The notes: generated by a model not told the origin, from the letters alone. A stretch of 64,000 bases of DNA from Gigaspora rosea (GCA_003550325.1 QKWP01000359.1:248040-312039); one strand, 5' to 3'; positions 1 through 11,967 are shown, counted from the first letter of the stretch. Program-made: numbers and translations.

Positions 1-293
1 GTCAAGTCTTTTTGGAATCACAAAAAAATTTGCAGACCTTTTCTTAACAATGATAGCATTATGCCATAAAATTACTGCTAAGTTAGAAGAACAAAAGAAC
101 AATTTTTCTAATAAACTTATTAAAAGTACAATGTAAGTATTAAAAAAAAAATGCAACTGTAAAGAAATTTTAATTATCATAAAAAATAAAGTAATTTACA
201 ATCTCGGTGTATTTTGCATATCAATTTGTAATAAAAATTTAGAATTTCTGGGGTAGTACTTTTTGGTGGTCTTGCAGTTTCTTATGGTGGTGT
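1..293 (+). pseudogene. Truncated paralogue of the 2685-4238 gene
   Basis: This stretch matches about 3714-4001 closely. It covers the end of exon 2, the GTAAGT donor at about 132, the intron, and the start of exon 3 (coding for a glycine-rich hydrophobic segment). Small indels near 7-22 break the exon-2 reading frame relative to the downstream copy, so in-frame stops follow. The match fades after the glycine-rich segment and exon 4 is absent. The 5' part lies outside the window. It is probably a decayed tandem duplicate about 3.7 kb upstream of its partner. An alternative frame rescued by different splicing cannot be excluded. Confidence 0.65.
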
Positions 294-361
294 TAGACCT
301 AGAATTCGTCATATAATATTATTGGACAGGTATGTCACGAGACATTAGAACATGTGAGCTA

Positions 362-1211
362 GGGTGTCCAGGATTATGATCCGGTAAATGCCAAATTATG
401 CATCCGGTAAATTGCAAACTATGCGAATTATGCGGACCCCAGGATTAAAGTTAAAAAAATTTGCTGACCAACCAAATTTCAAGATCTTCTGTAATGCAAG
501 ACAAATTTTATAACCGTCTATGAAACTGTTTTTACGTGTTATAAAATTTTATTATATAAATAATATTTTCGAACTGTAACCTTATTGCAAGATTTTATCC
601 CTAATCTAAAAGCACGAAATTTTACTAGAAATTTTTTGTGTTCTAATTTTGCCGTGGTATGTACTAAAATTATCTGCAACTTACAACCAATAGTTGTATA
701 ATCAATAATTGTTACTACGTTCGAGGTGTTAAGAATATCAGTATGTGATTTTAGTATGATTTTATCAAACCTTACTATAGAGTTTGCTTAATTATCACGC
801 CTCATAGAATTTAGGGTTAGCTCTACCAGAAATTATGATTAATTCCAGCCGGGTTTTTTAGGGAGTGATGGTACGGTTTGATAAAATCACATCCGTACCA
901 TACTGATCTGTAATTCCCTACATTCGGATCTATTAATTTTAAAGTGTAGATACTATGATATTAGCCAGCATTATTCACATGATCCTACTCGGAATTAGCC
1001 AGCGTTAGAGTATAATATAGGCCGACTTGATAATACACTCTGTAATTTAATCTGTGTAACGACAATTGACCAATAGAAATTCCCTTATACGAGAGAAAGG
1101 ATAAATTATGCGAGATTATGCGGGCTTCTTTAAATTATGCGAAATCGCATATTTTATGCGCTATAAGGTGAATTATGCGAATATTATGCAGGATCATAAT
1201 CCTGGACACTC
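362..1211. mobile_element. TA-flanked MITE (850 bp) with a nested inverted repeat
   Basis: The ends are inverted copies of GGGTGTCCAGGATTATGATCC (left) with one mismatch on the right, each bordered by TA (360-361 and 1212-1213). This fits a Tc1/mariner-type target duplication. Just inside, both ends are rich in 'aattatgcg' words. A second inverted repeat lies at 737-907 (left arm TCAGTATGTGATTTTAGT..., right arm ending ...CATACTGAT), probably a nested element. There is no transposase ORF, so the element is non-autonomous. Confidence 0.75.
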
Positions 1212-1213
1212 TA

Positions 1214-2188
1214 ATGTAGCATCCGATTTTAGGAACGAAGTCACGGGGCACCATTTGTCACGAGATCACGATCTACACCCATGATATCCTATGAGTGGTT
1301 CGTAAGTATGAGGTAAGTATCAATTTGATTGATTTAGTGATGTTTATAAACGATTGGTAAGTATGTTGTATTGTTCGATAAGTAGGGGTGATTAGTTAAG
1401 GGATGACAATAGGCGATTTTGTAAGTATGAGTATCGCATTATAAGTATTTATTAAGGGATGGAATTATGAAGTCATAGTAAATGACTATTTAGGAAGGAA
1501 GTAACGGAAGTTTGTTCTCTCTTTTTTGTCTTTGCTGCTAGCTCGACACAAGTCTAGCTTCGTCGTTGATGCTCACTCACCCACTGCTAGGCAAAAGTAT
1601 TTAGTGTGTTGGAGTACTTTGGAGTTATAGGTGTAATTGATAGCACGGGTTTCTAAATCAGTCTTTTCAGGACCAATGCATTCCTAATCTTGACCAGTCC
1701 ATATTCATACACAAGATATTTCTTGTTTACCTCGACAGGTCTGTGGGGACAACCCGGATGTCGAATATGTGTAGTTGAATTAGTTGGTTTTGAAATCAAC
1801 TATCTTAATTCCTACCATAATTTGCTGTTACAAAACTTGTTAGCTATTGCGGTAACAAGTAGTGTGCAGTTTCTATCCAATTTATTGTAAAATTTTGTTA
1901 CAAAACTTACCGCTATTGTGATTTATTGTAAAAAAAACGATACTTGATGTCATGATACTTAGTATTTGGTTGATCACTATGATTTACCGAAAGAATATTT
2001 TTGTGGAGTGATGGTAGATCACATGATGAAAAGCACGGGAGTCACGTACCTGCGCCATATAAAAGCGTCATCAATCTGCAAAAGGAAACTGATTGAAGGC
2101 GAAAGATCATATGTAAACAACGCAATGACGTTACATTCATGTGCATTACCGGATTTAACTGGACCATTGCTTGCATTGCAGGCATATG
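1214..2188. other. No supported gene
   Basis: Low-complexity AT-rich DNA with repeated 'gtaagtat' words at 1300-1450. Short ORFs here lack an ATG or any recognisable motif. One frame open to 2199 begins at TTG and ends inside the neighbouring MITE. Confidence 0.5.
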
Positions 2189-2190
2189 TA

Positions 2191-2443
2191 CCCACGTGAT
2201 TTTTTGAAATTTTAGTTAAAATTCGTATCAGAATCTGTTTAGCATTAGGATCGGGGTTAGGATTAGAACCAATATAGGTAAAATTACCTTCCCGACATTT
2301 TTTATTAATGGCCTAAAATATGTTTAGAATGCCGTTTTTATGTTCTTGCGCGTTTTTTTTGTTTTTTGACTTCTTCGGGCTGATCCGTGTAAACAAAATT
2401 TCGCGACTCCGTTTGGTTGATTTACACGAAAATGTCACGTGGG
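2191..2443. mobile_element. TA-flanked MITE, 253 bp
   Basis: Terminal inverted repeat CCCACGTGA / TCACGTGGG, flanked on both sides by TA (2189-2190, 2444-2445), and the match continues outward as ATGTA/TACAT. The interior holds 'cttcgggctgatccgtgt', which recurs inverted near 61890-61910. No coding capacity. Confidence 0.65.
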
Positions 2444-2684
2444 TACATTGCTTTAGACGACCCCCTAAAAAATTATAAATTAAGTTTAAATATATATGTG
2501 GTTACAATAATTGTATAAAAAAATCTTTTGCAACATTAAGTTTAATAAGAACCTTGCTGTTATTGTTTCGTCGGACAATACGGTACTCAGACCTTTCTTT
2601 ATAAATAGTTTATACCAATTTAAATATTAGAGTAGCTAATTCATTAAAAACATACATATATAATATATTTATAGTACTGTTAGT

Positions 2685-4238
2685 ATGCAAATGGATATTA
2701 ATATTTTGGAAATATTGCGAAACATCGTCAGTCAGTATTTAGATGTTCTAAACCCACCAAAGACTATAAAAGATGATTGTGAAGATAATGAAGCACAATT
2801 AATTGAGGAGGAGGATGATGAAATACCATTAATTGAAGAGGAAGTGGTGAATAGGGAGTTTAACGAAGCGACGCTAAAGTTGCAGAAAGAACGTGAAAAA
2901 CTTGGATTAACAGATGACGATATGCACACTGCACTACTACTCGTTGGATGTTCTTTTTCCTTAGGAGACACACTAATTGCTGTAGTCAATGATGCAATAA
3001 ATGATTTATTCACAGATGTTTATAAGATAGTTGACAATGATGCAAAAAATGATTTATTCACAAATGTTAATAAAATAGTTGATATAGTTGATATTAATCC
3101 GATTCTTCAACAACTTTATGACAAATATGCTAACTCTACTAAGTTTAGCATTGAAGAATTTAAAGAATTTTGCAACAATAATCTAAATTCATCATTAGAT
3201 AAGAATGATGAGAATGATGAGAATGATAAGACTACGAAGCCAGTGCGATCAATTTTGTTTTCAAACTTAAAATCTTTTATTATTAGAAATCAAGGACCTA
3301 TTGTAAGTTTAATAGTTAGTTTAAGATTGCAAGTTTAAAATTGGTATTTATCGTTTCAAAACACGAATTTAAACTTAATTTTTAGATTTATTCTCCTGTT
3401 GCAATTGGAGTCTCTTTAGTTATATGGAATCTAAATAAAATATTTAAATCAACTATTAAACTCTGTAAAATTCTCAATGAAGGCAATAAGGAATATAAAA
3501 ATCTTTTTACCACAAATAAACCCATATTCTTTGCCTTTCTACAAAAAATGAAACCTACAGCTAATAAAATGATAGAAATACTTGAATTGGATGATTCACT
3601 TTTCGATGAAAATAAATTCAATGTATTTAAAGGTAAAATTTCTTCATTAAGTATATTTAACATATTTAATTTTCTAAATTTATATCGATTAATATTTAAT
3701 TTAGAATGTCTTGTCAAGTTTTCGGAATCAACAAAGAAATTTGTAGACCTTTTTTCAACAATGATAGAATTATGGCATAAAATTACTGCTAAGTTAGAAG
3801 AACAAAAGAAGGATTTTTTTAATAAACTTATTACAGGTACAATGTAAGTATTAAAAAAAATGCAACTGTAAAGAAATTTTTATTCAAAAAAAAGTAATTT
3901 AAAACTTTTAATAATTTAAAATTTTTTTGCCCTATGTTTCAATGAATTTAGGATTTCTGGTGTGATGCTTTTTGGTGGTCTTGGAGTTTCTTATGGTGGT
4001 AAGATAGTTCCCAATTATAACCCTTCCTCAAGTGTGGTAAGTACCTTTATATAATAAATTTATTGTTTTTTTTTTTTAAAACAAGCTTTATTTAAATTAA
4101 TATTATCAATAGAAATTTGCAGGAAATATCGCAACAGTTGCGGGAACCGTAGGTGCAAGTGCAGGTGGCGTTGCATATTTGACAGTCAAAAGAAAGGAGG
4201 CGTGTATTAAACGTATAAAGTTATTTCAAACCAATTAA
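2685..4238 (+). CDS. Four-exon gene for an unknown membrane-associated protein
   Basis: Exons read as 2685-3302, 3386-3843, 3952-4036 and 4113-4238. The first three introns begin GTAAGT and end AG, and phases join without a stop to give about 428 residues. The N-terminal part is acidic (residues about 25-50 are rich in E and D). It contains a 16-residue tandem duplication of the pattern NDAxNDLFTxVxKIVD, then an ND-rich tract. Hydrophobic stretches follow across the exon 1/2 junction (SPVAIGVSLVIW), in exon 3 (SGVMLFGGLGVSYGG) and in exon 4 (NIATVAGTVGASAGGVAYL), suggesting membrane insertion near the C terminus. After the stop at 4236 a second frame stays open to a TAG at about 4392 and looks coding (LKGLVGRLERVPTD...). 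A one-base indel near 4211-4235 therefore probably truncated the protein. A TATA-like stretch lies near 2600-2615. The family is not recognised. A decayed paralogue lies at 1-293. Confidence 0.7.
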
Positions 4239-4550
4239 AAGGATTGGTTGGGAGATTAGAAAGGGTTCCGACGGATATAGAAAACGATGCAAAAGTCTAT
4301 AAAGAAATGAATTCTGAAATTAGACGAAACCTTAAAAGCATTATTTGTAATTGTAATATTGAGTGTAAAAACCTTGTTGAAATTTTTAATTAGCTTGATA
4401 TAATTTAAATTATATAGAATAAAGGTCTTGTTATATCAGATGAGTTGGTTCTTTTTAGTACCGTATTTAACGTTTAAAATATACAAATCTAATAAGACTA
4501 AGAGTGTTCTAAAGCATCAACCTAGACGCGATTTCCCAGAGATCGAAATA

Positions 4551-4720
4551 CAATTCACACTCGTTATAGTAAATTCTTATTATAATGAAGAATTTTGAAT
4601 TCCGGAATTATTAAATTTCAACTTGATATAGTGAAATACATATACAGTATTCTCTGATATAAGCTATAGTGAAAAATTTTTTTCTCAGCCTGAAGGCTTC
4701 ACTATAACGAGAGTGAGTTG
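4551..4720. mobile_element. TA-flanked MITE, 170 bp
   Basis: Left end CAATTCACACTCGTTATAGT and right end CACTATAACGAGAGTGAGTTG are inverted copies with few mismatches. TA borders both ends (4549-4550, 4721-4722). No ORF. Confidence 0.75.
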
Positions 4721-4722
4721 TA

Positions 4723-5055
4723 TTCTATCAAAAATTTTTGCTAATACTTGTATGATTTTTTGCATAATTACTAATGCACTATAATTATTTATTTGGGAAA
4801 CAAAAATAGTTAATTAATCGATGTTATATATTGATATTCGAATTGTAAATATTAAAATAAATTATATATTAAGTTACATCTAAATTTCGCATTAATATAG
4901 TTCGAGTAAGCATATCAGATTTCGCTTATTATTGTATTAATCAGTATACTTTAAGATGGTATAAAGTACATTTTAAGAATTTTTATTAGTTCAATCATCT
5001 TCAAAGATATCTGCCCAGTCAAATATGATAAAAATTTTTTTTTTTTTCTTAAAAT

Positions 5056-5088
<33 letters not shown>

Positions 5089-5640
5089 ATTTAATTAATA
5101 GAATTAAAGTAAAAACATTTCCATCGAATTTATTAAATAATCATCGAAACATTTTTTGCTCAAGGTTTAAAAATAATTTAGCTACAGCTTTGTTGTTGAA
5201 ACTTTGAACAAAGATATCTCAATTATCAAATAGTCAAATGCAATGAAAAGTTTTTTAATTTTATATAATTAGAGAATTAAATAAAAAATTCTTGTCAAGG
5301 TAGTCTTCGCTTAAAATTTTAAAGAAGCTTGGTCACTACTTTATTTAGTATACGTTTTTGAATTATCTTAATTCTGTGATTATATAGAATCAAATAAAAA
5401 AGATTTTCATCGAATTTAGTCAGGCAATCATCGTATCATCGCTCAAAGGTTTAAAAAACTTAGCTGCAGCTCTATTTAAAGTTTTTTTAAAAAAAGTTTT
5501 TTAAAACTTTGAGCAAATATCTCGATGACCACCCAGCCATATACAATAAAAATTTTTTAATTCGTTCTATATAATTAGAGAATTAAAGTAAAAAATTTTT
5601 ATCGCATCTGACTAGGTGATTATTGACAAAATTTATCAAC
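4723..5640. repeat. AT-rich stretch with degenerate inverted-repeat modules
   Basis: There is a 30-base T run at 5058-5087. From about 5090 to 5640 a module recurs with words such as 'ctttgagcaaagatatctc', 'ttagctgcagct' and 'tatataattagagaattaaa'. It appears in both orientations. The same module builds parts of 8560-9120 and 39780-41700. No gene is seen. Confidence 0.5.
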
Positions 5641-6030
5641 TTTAATAGGTAAGTTTTCTTGTTTAAACATATAGACTAAGTTAGGTGATGATAATCACAA
5701 TTCCAAATTGCTGAATTTGCGATGGTTATGTTTTTAGATGTAACGAATATTTGTAAAAGCGAATAATTGGGATTTCAAAATTAAAACTAGAGAATCTTAA
5801 TTTATTTTTCCGATTTATATAACTTAACATAGTAAAAACTATTTAAGGCTACGCAAAGTTTTGCATAACATGGTGTTCCAAAATTCTAGTCGGAAATTTT
5901 TTTTAAAATATTCTATAAATTAATAAGCTCATGTTTACATATAAAGCCACGTAAAGTTAATTTTTCGGTTTGCATAACATGGAATCAAGTTTGTTCTCGG
6001 ATCTATCGGGTAATTCCGGAAAATGAAGGT

Positions 6031-8149
6031 CATCATCGGGTGACACCGGAGAAAAAAATTAAATGGAATAATTGGCATAATAGGAATTTTTTTAAAGAAA
6101 TTTGTTTGGAAAATTGGGTCGGCGGGTTATGCAAAACGAAAAATTAATTAGCGTGCCTAAAAATTCTACTTATTTCGAAATACGCAACTTATTTGTTAAT
6201 TTTGAAACCCCTAAAATAGTACAGATAAAAAAAATGTATTAACAAAAAACTCATTATCACAAAGATTATTATATTATATAACTTGTATTGTTTATTATTT
6301 TGCGTTATAGTCTCCCACTCTATGGTTAGTTTATTATTAACATTAATGACATCGACATGTGACTATTGCGGAGATGGTTCACTGACAATATTCATTAATT
6401 ATATGTTAGTGTAAGATATTGGAAACATGTCAGTGAAGTGCTTTCAAAAAATTGTAACAACCTTTTTTACTAGATGCTATCTAAAATGTTGATAATTTTA
6501 CGATACTCATCATGATTATCATCATCATGAACTTTGATCAATAAGGCATGTAATACACATGCACTTTCATCAAAACAAACATATTGCATTTCATCTGCTG
6601 AAATCTTCCCATTGTACAACTTATGGAGATCGGTGCGTCCGAGCAAGTAACGCGAATATGTGCCTTCTATCTCTTGAGAATTAATGGAATTCAGCTTTTG
6701 TCGCACCATAAAGATCGTTTGAAATTACTTGTCTCCCCATTTAATCATCGTAGCGTACAATTGTGTAAATTCCAGGACAATATCTCGACCCATGCGCTGT
6801 TCTGACTTCATCGTTACCAGCTAAAGACCCTGGCTTCTTTAAGCCGTATTTAAGGATACTTTTGATATTCTTTGGGTCAGTCCCATGATAACTGTACGTC
6901 CAGTCGTAATTATAAAATAAATGATATCCTTGTTTCAGAACGAATTTCGAACATTTGGACGGTCTCAAATATAGATGCCCACCGCGATTTTCAAGATGAC
7001 AATAATTGGAGAGATAATAACAGTCGTCTTGATGACTAAATAATGATTCGTCAAGCTGCAAATATTCTTTAATAAATTTATATGAAGTCGTATAATCAGA
7101 TTTTCGTCCAAGATCTCCTGCTCCATACAAGTATCCTTCGTTATATGTCATTTTATATTTATATTAAATAAACTTCTAGTGCTTTAGAAGTAAAGAGATA
7201 ATGTAAAATCATAGCATTTTTATAGAGAATTTTTTCATATAAAATATAGTATGGTTTAGGAAAGTAGTGGAGTATAATACGAAAATCGATATCATGTGTG
7301 TATCAGTCCGAATTGAATAAAGAAGCAAACCAAATATTATTGTATCATTGTTACTTTAAAAAGTCTACGTTCTTGATTCAATTTTACTTCAAAATATAAT
7401 TATATTGGCTCCTAAATATAATTAATTAAGCTTTATTTTATACGATATTTTTATTAGTACAATAATCGACAAAAAGTAATTACATATGTAGTTCCTGTGA
7501 ATAACCGGTTACGGATCAAATTAACAGGTTTTTTTTTAAAATTATCAGCCATCACGTATGCATAATGATGGCAGATCATGTAAATTCGCTTTATGTGCAT
7601 GAACTCATGACGACGATATAGCAGTTAAATGTTAGAATACCCACGGTCATTTCTTCATAGTTAAATCTGGATACTGTATGAAGATAGAATAATCATGGCA
7701 GAAAAATGACATGAAATATATGATTGTTTTTTTTCGATAACGCATTTATCAGTTAATCTATTATTTAATTCTTAGTTGGTGCGTTTTATTTGAAAAATGT
7801 GACTTGAGCATATGAAAATGTCAGATCTAAGTGTGTGAAAAATTTATACAGCATGTTGACTATAGATGGGTTTCAATCATGCGATTTTATCCCATCTAAA
7901 TTTTTTTTTTTTTGTTTTTATATAATCCTGATAATATAAAATGCTGCCTGGTCATGTTGATGTGTCTTCAAATGAAATTTGATTGGTTGTGTTTAATTTA
8001 TCGCAGTATGAAAAGATCATACATCATGTGTAAATTTATCTAATTGCCACTTGACTGCATAATTTTTTATTCGAATATAATCAAGAGCATTGCAAGTCAT
8101 TAAACGTTAATATGCTCTATCCAGTTTTTGATAAATTTAACAAGTATCT
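6031..8149. repeat. Segmental duplication, copy A
   Basis: Matches 55591-57770 over its full length at high identity, in the same orientation. The match opens at 'catcatcgggtgacaccgg' and stops abruptly after 'aacaagtatct'. It carries the PARP-like gene relic plus about 1 kb of its upstream DNA. The left edge falls inside an inverted repeat (about 5945-6155: 'aatttttcggtttgcataac' against 'gttatgcaaaacgaaaaatt'). Confidence 0.85.
6470..7151 (-). pseudogene. PARP-like (YHGT-type) gene, copy A, frameshifted
   Basis: The frame opens with ATG at 7151 (MTYNEGYLYGAGDLG...) and runs to about 6741. A second frame continues the same protein at 6709-6470. Compared with copy B, 23 bp are missing near 6765 between two 'gtg' triplets, which causes the frameshift and removes the region after the GIYT motif. 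Retained motifs include YHGTDPKNIKSILKYGL and GIYT. These resemble the nucleotide-binding H and Y segments of PARP-like ADP-ribosyltransferase folds (family knowledge, not searched). The extreme C terminus also differs by an indel near 6480. The start codon and first 12 codons are intact here, unlike copy B. It is probably not functional as read. Confidence 0.6.
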
Positions 8150-8375
8150 TTAAATCTTATCCCGCTAAATAACGATTATCAGCCAGTTATTACTTTTACT
8201 TTAACATTCGTATCCAAAAACAGGATTTAAATGTGAAAAATTTTGTATGGTAATCAGGTGTGATCGAGAATGCTGGAATGGGTCATGATATCATCCTTAC
8301 CAGCAAGTCAAATCGCTTTAGCTTTTTGATTCAAAGCATGTTACAGTTTGTCGTCTGTGAACTAAATGCCATGTA

Positions 8376-9632
8376 GTGATGCCTGGCGAAACTATTTTTT
8401 GCAATGACGAAAGGTTTCGTTATGGTTTCGTCTGACGAAACCTCTGGCGATTGACGAAACCTCTGACGATTGACGAAACCAATGACGATTGACGAAACCA
8501 CTGACGATTGACGAAACCATGACGATTGACGAAAAAAAGCCGTGCCAAAATTTTTTAGATAAAATTTTTTTTGAATTCTACGAATCTGTAGAATTTAATT
8601 AAAAAATAATTTATCGAATTTGGCTTAGTGGTTGTCAAGATATCATCGTTCAAAGTCTGAAAAATTTTGATGTAGCCTTGAATTTTTTAAAACTTTGAGC
8701 AACGGTATCTCGACAACCACAAAGTTTGGTGGTTGTCTGCGTCATAATTTTTTTTAAACTTTGAGCAACGATATCTTGATAACCATCAAATCAATTTTGA
8801 TAACTTTTTTTATTTAAATTCTACGAATCTGTAAAATTCAAATAAAAAAGTTTATCGAATTTGGTATGGTAAATGTTGAGATATCATCTATTTATTACCA
8901 CTGATAATCAATACCAGTGTTGCTATATCTCAAACGCAGCCTTTATTTTGATTTGAATTTTTTAAAAGTTTGAGAAATAGTATCTCGACAACCATCAAGC
9001 TAACTTCGATATAATTTTTTTTATTTAAATTCTACGAATTTGTAGAATTCAAATAAAAAAAAGTTATTAAAATTGATTTAGTAGCTGCCAAAATATCGTC
9101 ACTCAAAGTTTAAAATTTTGGAGAAATGAAAAATTTTTTCCTTTAATACATCTTTATTTAAATATTTTAATCATTTATAGTATTAATCGCGTTATATTTT
9201 GTTCCGGACCAAAAATTTTATTATCGAACTTCATATTTTTTTCGCGATTTTACTGTGCCGTGAATATTTCAAAACAATTGTCACAACACAACAATCAGTA
9301 TTTTTTTTTTTTACAATCACAAAATTCATCACGTGTCCTACTATTTTCAAAACAGCTGTAATAAAATTTCGCGTTTTTTTTGTTTTTACATTTGGTTTGT
9401 TACACAAAATCCTGTAATTCTATTGGTTCCGATGTAAACTTTTGAGATCGGAAGTGATCTTCAGCCCAGAAATTGCTTAGGTTTCGTCAATCGTCATAGG
9501 TTTCGTCAATCATCATAGGTTTCGTCAATCGCCATAGGTTTCGTCAATCGTCAATTCGCATTTGGAAGTCACTTGACGAAATGGTTTCATCAATGGTCAG
9601 AGACGAGGGTTTCGTTAATCGTCAGGCATCAT
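8376..9632. mobile_element. 1.26-kb inverted-repeat element with GACGATTGACGAAACC subrepeats
   Basis: Ends match as TGATGCCTGRCG and its complement, each bordered by TA (8374-8375, 9633-9634). Inside each end are four to five tandem copies of about 18 bp, GACGATTGACGAAACC on the left (8450-8535) and the inverted GGTTTCGTCAATCGTC on the right (9478-9550). The middle (8560-9120) consists of several inverted modules built around 'gaattctacgaatctgtagaatt' and 'tatctcgacaaccac'. No transposase is visible. Tandem subterminal repeats could serve as transposase-binding sites (inference). Confidence 0.75.
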
Positions 9633-9810
9633 TAATAATAATCTTTAATTCTTGTGAGAATTAGTTAAATTAAGATTTTTATTTTATTCAGGATGGGCGA
9701 GGATGTTTGTGTATAATTTTATTTGAATATTTTTAAATTTTGTATAAACAAAAATAAGAAATTTTAAATAAGTAAAATGCTGGCAACAGCGATTGTGATG
9801 ATTACAAGAA

Positions 9811-10188
9811 TTAAACATTCGCATATTCTAGAACATTTAACAGTTCTTCAGAAATTAAAAATGCTATCTTATCACTATCCAAGGGTTTGATTCTCTGTCT
9901 CATTCTTTCTTGTTCAACGTTCGTTACCATCTTCAACCATAAAGACAAAAAATTAATACGTTTCCCGTCCATAATTTCAGGTAAAAGCTCCATGAACTTT
10001 CTGTATGCAAATGGATTAGCGGCGGTTTCTGAGAATAAATGTGTTTTCTTTATATCATCTAATCTTCTTCCAAATTTATTATTAATTGCAAGTTTTAACT
10101 CATTTTTGTAGGTAATTTCTGGAAGATATTTATCGATTACGTGTGGAAATGATAGGGTGAATTCGTTGATTTAATTATCTTCAATCAT
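9811..10188 (-). pseudogene. Relic of an unknown protein, about 125 codons
   Basis: A minus-strand frame is open from 10170 to the stop at 9811 (119 codons) and has balanced, globular composition (motifs LSFPHVIDKYLPEI, HLFSETAANPFAYRKFMELLP). An ATG lies just upstream at 10188, but a TAA at codon 6 (10171-10173) separates it from the long frame. An internal ATG at 9993 gives only 60 residues. It could be the last exon of a larger gene, but no clean acceptor was found at the frame edge. The family is not recognised. Confidence 0.45.
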
Positions 10189-10787
10189 CTTGTAAAATAA
10201 CGAGCGGTATTAGTATCACTGCGATATGATATATATTTACTATTGTATGTAATTCTTTACAACAATAAATGAAATAAAATAGTAGAGATGTGAACCGTTA
10301 TCTTTATTTTAATATTAGATATTTATTGGTTATAATATACCTTTATCTTATATTTTATATCATTTTAATTTTGGATTAATTTGAATAACATCAATTCCGA
10401 TAGTGATTGTACTTTAAAATTAAAACTTAAAATAAAAAAAAATATATTATCGCTTTACTGCTGACAAAAAAAGATTTTAACCAATAAATCAGAAAATTCA
10501 AAGAATTTAATTTAACTGATTGAAAATTTCTTAAAAAACAATACATAACAGTTCAATTTAAAGAACTTTGAACTTAAAACTTCATATGAGTGACGGAAAG
10601 GAAATTATACCTTTAATAATCAAGTAATTACACTTTTTTTTTTAATGTCATTTTAATCACTTTACTATGATTCAACATTTTCCGTGCAAATTCACTTTTA
10701 ATAATATTTAATCAAATTTATTAGACACAACAATTCAATTGTAAAATTAGCTTATAGTACAAATATTTCTGGTAAAGAGTTCTAATA

Positions 10788-11537
10788 CATCTGGTGAAAA
10801 TGAGGCTATATTGATTTTGTTAGGGATGTTACAGTCCGGCAAGGACCGCGGTCTGGACCAGTTTTTTGGACCAGTCCAAGCGGTCCACGGTCCATAAATT
10901 GGGACCAGTCCAGATCGGTCCGTCCGTAATATATATTTTATGCATTACTTTAAATACATAACTATGCGATTGAGGCTAAATCAAACTTGTTCTAAAATAA
11001 TATTGCAAGCACATTCTTCAGTCGAAATCGATTTACTGGAATTGGTTTTCGTGTATAACTTTAATTGCTAAAAACTGAATTAAGGTTAAAAATTTACTGG
11101 TTCCTGACAACCCAAACAGGATAATTTCTATATCTGTTTCTATCTTTTTATTACAAATAATTATACTTTTACATTTTTATTTATATAAAAAAAAACAATA
11201 TATGATACTGTATAATAATATAGTTCATTCGAAATATCAATTCATGTGTTACGATAGTCAAAATTCTCCAATCCTATTGGCTGCAGGTAGACCGGTCCTT
11301 GGACCGGACTAAAATAGGACCGGTCCATGGACCGGGTCTTTTGAACCGAGACCAGACCAGGACGGACCATATTATCCCTAGATTTTGTGAATAATAAAAT
11401 TAAATTTGCCAGTAATCCATTCTGAATGAAATTCTTTTAATTTGTGGATTCTATTGAGGATTTACAAATTAAAAAAAAAAATAATTGACAAATTTAATTT
11501 TTATTCACAAAATCAACAAGCCTCAGAGGCTCAGATG
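10788..11537. mobile_element. Host MITE split by a hAT-type element
   Basis: Outer inverted repeats are CATCTG...TGAGGCT...TTGATTTTGTGAATAA at 10788-10820 plus 11381-11408, and the complement at 11489-11537. TA borders both ends (10786-10787, 11538-11539). Removing the 10821-11380 insert and one 8-bp duplication leaves about 182 bp. Confidence 0.6.
10821..11380. mobile_element. hAT-type MITE, 560 bp, exact 8-bp target duplication
   Basis: The target duplication GATTTTGT is exact at 10813-10820 and 11381-11388. Termini are TAGGGATGTTACAGTCCG and the complement of TAGGGATAATATGGTCCG. Both ends are filled with short 'ggtcc/ggacc' inverted words ('gaccggtcc' and variants), making the element GC-richer than its surroundings. 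Non-coding. Confidence 0.8.
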
Positions 11538-11539
11538 TA

Positions 11540-11704
11540 GAGTGTCCAGAATTCTGTGGTGCATAATTCTGCTCACTCTAAAAATATCTTTTGTATTGTC
11601 TCCGTAAGATAAACGTGACTTTAATCATTTTTTAAAACCAAATAAAATACAAAAAAATATTTTTAGAGCAAGCAGAATTATGAACCGCAGAATTCTGGCC
11701 ACTC
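11540..11704. mobile_element. Short MITE, family copy 1
   Basis: About 50-bp terminal inverted repeats begin GAGTGTCCAGAATTCTG and end CAGAATTCTGGCCACTC. TA lies on the left (11538-11539) and TT on the right. The core 'attgtctccgtaagataaacgtgac' recurs inverted in the copy at 21236-21386. It abuts the preceding host MITE and shares its TA. Confidence 0.8.
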
Positions 11705-11881
11705 TTCGGAGGGTCATTTTCATTGCAAAAATCCCAAATAGTCAGAATGTATACTTGAACCACTAGATAGGTATATAACTTAATATATTAATTGGTTTTT
11801 TATTACACAGCCCTATTTGGAATTGAATTTAAATATCCCACTTTTTTTGTAATCATTTGTACTTTTTTGAACTACATTATA

Positions 11882-11967
11882 GAGATGCGATCCGTTCAAA
11901 TTATTTATATATAAAATTTCAGTTTAAACCGGTATTTGCAATAAAAATTTTGAACGGATCGCATCTC
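11882..11967. mobile_element. Miniature inverted-repeat element, about 90 bp
   Basis: Arms AGAGATGCGATCCGTTCAAA and TTGAACGGATCGCATCTCT pair perfectly over at least 18 bp. A direct repeat (acattat or longer) flanks the element, so either a 7-9 bp or a TA target duplication can be read. Confidence 0.7.

Noticed and set aside
1966-2199. 77-codon plus-strand frame
   Set aside because: It starts with TTG, has no recognisable motif, and ends inside a MITE inverted repeat.
2732-3013. 93-codon minus-strand ORF
   Set aside because: Antisense shadow of exon 1. Its serine richness mirrors the acidic codons of the real gene.
5025-5207. 60-codon ORF
   Set aside because: It begins with a phenylalanine run encoded by a 30-base T homopolymer.
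9887-10111. 74-codon plus-strand ORF
   Set aside because: Antisense to the better-supported minus-strand relic at 9811-10188.
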